From positions 1 to 7,964 of the forward strand of contig JAJBTD010000099.1 of the NCBI GenBank assembly GCA_020861055.1: a DNA stretch of 7,964 nucleotides, written 5' to 3'. Numbering within the stretch: the stretch's first letter is position 1; each line of letters opens with the position of its first letter. Position numbers and translations under genes: made by a program. The DNA comes from Clostridiales bacterium. Its GTDB lineage: Bacteria > Bacillota > Clostridia > Oscillospirales > Oscillospiraceae. Positions 5,382-7,964 of this stretch are shown here, in pieces. The notes under the pieces were generated by a model that worked only from the letters and a program-made list of their open reading frames with translations, did no database searches and was not told where the DNA came from.

Positions 5382-5741
5382 ATGCCAAGCTATCGCATCA
5401 ACCGCATCAATGAGGACATCCAGCGGGAGCTGTCCGCCCTGCTGCGGACGGTGAAGGACCCAAGAGTGGGAGGGCATATGCTCTCCGTCGTCCGGGTGGA
5501 CACCGCCGCCGACCTGAGCGTCAGCAAAATCTATATCAGCGCCCTGGACTGCGCCGACGAGAAGGAGCTGCGGAAGGGACTGAAATCCACTGCCGGCTAC
5601 CTCCGCCGGGAGCTTAGCCGGACCATGAACCTACGCCACACCCCGGAGCTGCAATTTATCGTGGACCACTCCATCGACGAGGGGGCCCACATCCTCCGCA
5701 TCATGGACAACCTGGAGGCAAAAGAGCATGAGAGAGAGTGA
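5382..5741 (+). CDS. rbfA: 30S ribosome-binding factor RbfA
   Basis: RbfA is a small KH-fold assembly factor that binds the 30S subunit near 16S rRNA helix 1 and supports late 5'-end maturation and growth in the cold. The 119-residue protein has the normal length. It shows the N-terminal helix RINRINEDIQRELSALL, then VKDPRV (24-29), the strand LSVVRVDTAADLSVSKIYIS, and the C-terminal LRHTPELQFIVDHSIDEG region beginning at residue 84. The frame is open upstream to ATG 5319, but that codon lies inside the terminator hairpin, lacks a ribosome binding site and would add 21 unrelated residues. ATG 5382 has AGGAGG at 5371-5376, five bases upstream. It directly follows the terminator. Bacillus has ylxP between infB and rbfA; here it is absent. 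Confidence 0.95.
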   Translation: MPSYRINRINEDIQRELSALLRTVKDPRVGGHMLSVVRVDTAADLSVSKIYISALDCADEKELRKGLKSTAGYLRRELSRTMNLRHTPELQFIVDHSIDEGAHILRIMDNLEAKEHERE

Positions 5742-6684
5742 GGCCGCCCGGTGGCTCATGGAGCGGGACCGGTTTCTCATCCTGACCCATATCCGCCCGG
5801 ACGGGGACACCCTGGGCTGCGCCGCCGCCCTGTGCGCCGCCCTGGTCAAACGAGGAAAGACCGCCTGGGTCGCCCCCAACCCTGGGGTCACGGCCACCTA
5901 TCTGGGAGATATCCGGCCCTATTTCGCCCCGGCGGACTATGAGCCGGAGCATATCGTGGCGGTGGACATCGCCACAGAGGGGCTGTTCCCCGCAGAATTT
6001 GCGGCGTATCGGGGCAAAACGGAGCTGTGTATCGACCACCACCCCTCCAACTCCGGCTACGCCCGGCACACCTGCCTGGACGCCTCTGCCGCCGCCTGCG
6101 GGGAGATCGTCTACCGCATCTGCCGGGATGAGCTGGGGGTCATGGACGCGGAGATCGCACGGGCCATCTATCTGGCTGTCTCCACCGACACAGGCTGCTT
6201 TGTCTACAGCAACACCACCCCCGCCACCCACCGCGTCGCCGCTCAGGTGATGGAGTACGGGGACTTCTTCCAGGAGATCAACCGGCGATGCTTCCAGACG
6301 AAAAGCCGGAAACGGCTGGAGTTGGAGGGCCGTCTGCTCCAGAGCGCCCGCTACTACGAGGAAGGCCGGGTGGTCATCGGGGGCATCTCCCTGGAGGACA
6401 TGGCCCAGGTGGGGGCGTCCGATGCGGACAGCGAGGAGCTGTCCTCCCTGCTCCGCCAGGTGGAGGGAGTCCGGGCCGCCGCCACCCTCCGGGAGCTGGC
6501 CCCCGGCCAGTGGAAGCTGAGCCTACGGACGGACGCGGACTATCTCAACGCCACCGACACCTGCGCCCTACTGGGGGGCGGCGGTCACGCCGCCGCCTCA
6601 GGAGCTACCGTCACCGGAGTTGACCGGGCGGAAATGGAGCGCCGGGTGCTGGAGGCCATCCGTACCGTTTTGAATGGCCGGTGA
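5728..6684 (+). CDS. nrnA: DHH/DHHA1 phosphoesterase, NrnA-type (oligoribonuclease / pAp phosphatase)
   Basis: A 318-residue DHH-family phosphoesterase of the usual NrnA length. The metal-site motifs are HIRPDGDTLG (His21, Asp25, Asp27), VAVD (Asp80), IDHHPSN (Asp103, His104, His105, Asn108) and STDTGCF (Asp154). The C-terminal DHHA1 domain has the substrate-binding loop GGGGHAAASG at 283-292. NrnA proteins degrade two- to four-base RNA fragments and remove the 3' phosphate of pAp; some relatives cleave cyclic-dinucleotide products such as pGpG or pApA, which cannot be separated from sequence alone. There is no membrane or PAS domain, so it is not GdpP. Its start overlaps the rbfA end by 14 nt; GGAGG at 5714-5718, within rbfA, lies nine bases before ATG 5728. 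A DHH gene between rbfA and truB is typical of Clostridia. Confidence 0.93.
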   Translation: MRESEAARWLMERDRFLILTHIRPDGDTLGCAAALCAALVKRGKTAWVAPNPGVTATYLGDIRPYFAPADYEPEHIVAVDIATEGLFPAEFAAYRGKTELCIDHHPSNSGYARHTCLDASAAACGEIVYRICRDELGVMDAEIARAIYLAVSTDTGCFVYSNTTPATHRVAAQVMEYGDFFQEINRRCFQTKSRKRLELEGRLLQSARYYEEGRVVIGGISLEDMAQVGASDADSEELSSLLRQVEGVRAAATLRELAPGQWKLSLRTDADYLNATDTCALLGGGGHAAASGATVTGVDRAEMERRVLEAIRTVLNGR

Positions 6685-6687
6685 GAC

Positions 6688-7587
6688 ATGAACGGTATCA
6701 TCATCATTGACAAGCCCCAGGACTGGACCAGCATGGATGTCTGCGCCAAACTCCGCCATCTCCTGGGAGAGCGCCGGGTGGGCCATGCCGGGACGCTGGA
6801 CCCCATGGCTACCGGGGTACTTCCCGTCTTCGTGGGCCGGGCCACCCGCGCGGTGGAGTTTGCCGAGAGCGGAGAGAAGGAATATCTGGCCGCCCTCCGC
6901 CTGGGCCTCGTCACCGATACCCAGGACACCACCGGACAGATTTTGGAGCAGCGCCCTGTCGCCTGTGACCGGGGGCAGATCGAGACGGTGCTGGGCCGGT
7001 TCCGGGGAGAGATCCAGCAGATTCCGCCCATGTACTCCGCCCTCAAGGTGAACGGGCAGAAGCTCTATCAGCTGGCCCGGAAGGGCCGGACGGTGGAGCG
7101 GGAGCCCCGGACGATCACCATTTACGCCTTGGAGCTGGGGGAGCAGTTGGGCCCGGCGGAATACGCACTCCGCGTCCGCTGCTCCAAGGGGACCTATATC
7201 CGCACCCTCTGCCACGACATCGGCGCAGCCCTGGGCTGCGGCGGCTGTATGTCCGCCCTCCGGCGGACGGAGGCGGCGGGCTTTACGCTCAATCAGGCGG
7301 TCACGCTGGAGACGGTGGCCCAGGCCGTCCAGGAGGACCGGGGAGAGGCGCTGCTGCTTCCGGTAGACCGGTACTTTGAGCGCTATCCCGCCATTTCCAT
7401 CCGGGGGGAGGCGGAGCGCCGCTGCCGCAACGGGAACCCCTTCCGGCGCACAGGGCCGGAGGGCCTTTACCGGGTCTACGGCGAGAGTGGGGAGTTTCTC
7501 ATGCTGGGGGAGCTGTCCCAGGGGCAGATGAGAACCAGAAAGAGCTTTTTCGCCCCGCCGGGAGAGACTTCTCCTTCAAACAGATAA
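6688..7587 (+). CDS. truB: tRNA pseudouridine(55) synthase TruB
   Basis: TruB turns uridine 55 in the T-loop of tRNAs into pseudouridine and also acts as a tRNA folding chaperone. The 299-residue protein has the normal length. It shows the opening GIIIIDKPQDWTSMDV, the catalytic motif GHAGTLDPMATGVLPV with nucleophile Asp38, the EKEYLAALRLGLVTDTQDTTG segment, IPPMYSALKVNGQKLYQLAR, and CSKGTYIRTL at 165-174. A short PUA-like C-terminal domain follows (about 235-285, with GLYRVYGESGEFLMLGEL). ATG 6688 begins three bases after the nrnA stop. Its Shine-Dalgarno sequence is poor (GGTGA at 6680-6684, overlapping the nrnA stop), so translation probably depends on ribosomes finishing nrnA. The final residues after about 285 (APPGETSPSNR) look like a disordered tail. 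Confidence 0.97.
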   Translation: MNGIIIIDKPQDWTSMDVCAKLRHLLGERRVGHAGTLDPMATGVLPVFVGRATRAVEFAESGEKEYLAALRLGLVTDTQDTTGQILEQRPVACDRGQIETVLGRFRGEIQQIPPMYSALKVNGQKLYQLARKGRTVEREPRTITIYALELGEQLGPAEYALRVRCSKGTYIRTLCHDIGAALGCGGCMSALRRTEAAGFTLNQAVTLETVAQAVQEDRGEALLLPVDRYFERYPAISIRGEAERRCRNGNPFRRTGPEGLYRVYGESGEFLMLGELSQGQMRTRKSFFAPPGETSPSNR

Positions 7588-7603
7588 AACGAGGTCAAAC
7601 ACC

Positions 7604-7964
7604 ATGCCAACGACAAGACGAGTCATCGCTCTGGGCTTTTTCGACGGAGTACATCAGGCCCACGGCGTTCTGCTGGACCGGGCCAGACAGCGGGCGGCGG
7701 AGCTGGACGCAGTACCCTGCGCCTTTACCTTTGACCAGCACCCTTCCGCCCTGCTCACCGGCCACCCGGAGCCGCTGCTGAACACCCTGGAGGACCGGGA
7801 ATGGCTCATGAGCCGGTATCACGGCATCCATGAGGTGCTGCTGGCCCCCTTCCGGGAGATGATGGGGATGGATTGGCGGGAATTTATCACGGACTACCTG
7901 GTGAAAGGCCACGGGGCCGTCCATGTTGTGGCGGGACACGACTTCCGGTTCGGCTACCGGGGGG
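7604..7964 (+). CDS. ribF: Riboflavin kinase/FAD synthetase RibF, N-terminal part (3' end outside window)
   Basis: The frame opens at ATG 7604, with GAGGT at 7591-7595 eight bases upstream, and stays open to the window edge: 120 codons of a protein that is usually about 300 residues. The visible part is the FMN adenylyltransferase (FAD synthetase) domain. It shows VIALGFFDGVHQAHGVLL (7-24), FTFDQHPSALL and VAGHDFRFGYRG (109-120), corresponding to the family's GxFDGVHxGH, F..HP and GxDFRFG motifs. The riboflavin kinase domain that makes FMN would lie beyond the edge. The nucleotide-binding motif normally read as HxGH is HQAH here (His17, Ala19, His20), and His112 stands within GHDFRFG. It follows truB by 16 nt in the usual operon order. 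Whether the full protein keeps both activities cannot be judged. Confidence 0.92.
   Translation, partial: MPTTRRVIALGFFDGVHQAHGVLLDRARQRAAELDAVPCAFTFDQHPSALLTGHPEPLLNTLEDREWLMSRYHGIHEVLLAPFREMMGMDWREFITDYLVKGHGAVHVVAGHDFRFGYRG

Overview
The window comes from a GC-rich, endospore-forming member of the Clostridia, most likely the Oscillospiraceae (the Flavonifractor / Lawsonibacter / Intestinimonas group is my guess). This rests on strongly GC-biased third codon positions, a spore gene (spoVAE tail) at the left edge, Clostridia-type IF2 and NusA sequences, and the gene order infB-rbfA-nrnA-truB-ribF with no ylxP. The species cannot be fixed from this sequence.

Layout, all on the + strand: (1) 1-191 is the 3' end of spoVAE. 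(2) 192-357 is a gap with a near-consensus sigma-A promoter (252-280) and a leader hairpin plus T-tract (309-337) that looks like a transcription attenuator. (3) 358-2709 holds rimP, nusA, ylxR and ylxQ, tightly packed, with ylxQ overlapping ylxR by 8 nt. (4) 2710-2844 is a gap with a long imperfect hairpin (2767-2820) and possibly a weak promoter. (5) 2845-5271 is infB, from a TTG start. (6) 5272-5381 contains a textbook intrinsic terminator (5308-5360). (7) 5382-7964 holds rbfA, nrnA (14-nt overlap), truB and the first 120 codons of ribF, which runs off the right edge.

This is the widely conserved nusA-infB operon. It joins ribosome maturation (RimP, RbfA), transcription elongation and termination (NusA), translation initiation (IF2), small RNA-binding proteins (YlxR, YlxQ), short-RNA turnover (NrnA), tRNA pseudouridylation (TruB) and flavin cofactor synthesis (RibF). 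All genes look intact and no mobile element, CRISPR array, RNA gene or foreign-looking segment is visible.

I do not see a new multi-gene system. The points worth a second look are regulatory: the leader attenuator before rimP, the foldback before infB that has two alternative folds, and a strong terminator inside the operon with no room for a promoter between it and rbfA. Two unusual residues also stand out: Ala for His beside switch I of IF2, and HxAH for HxGH in RibF.
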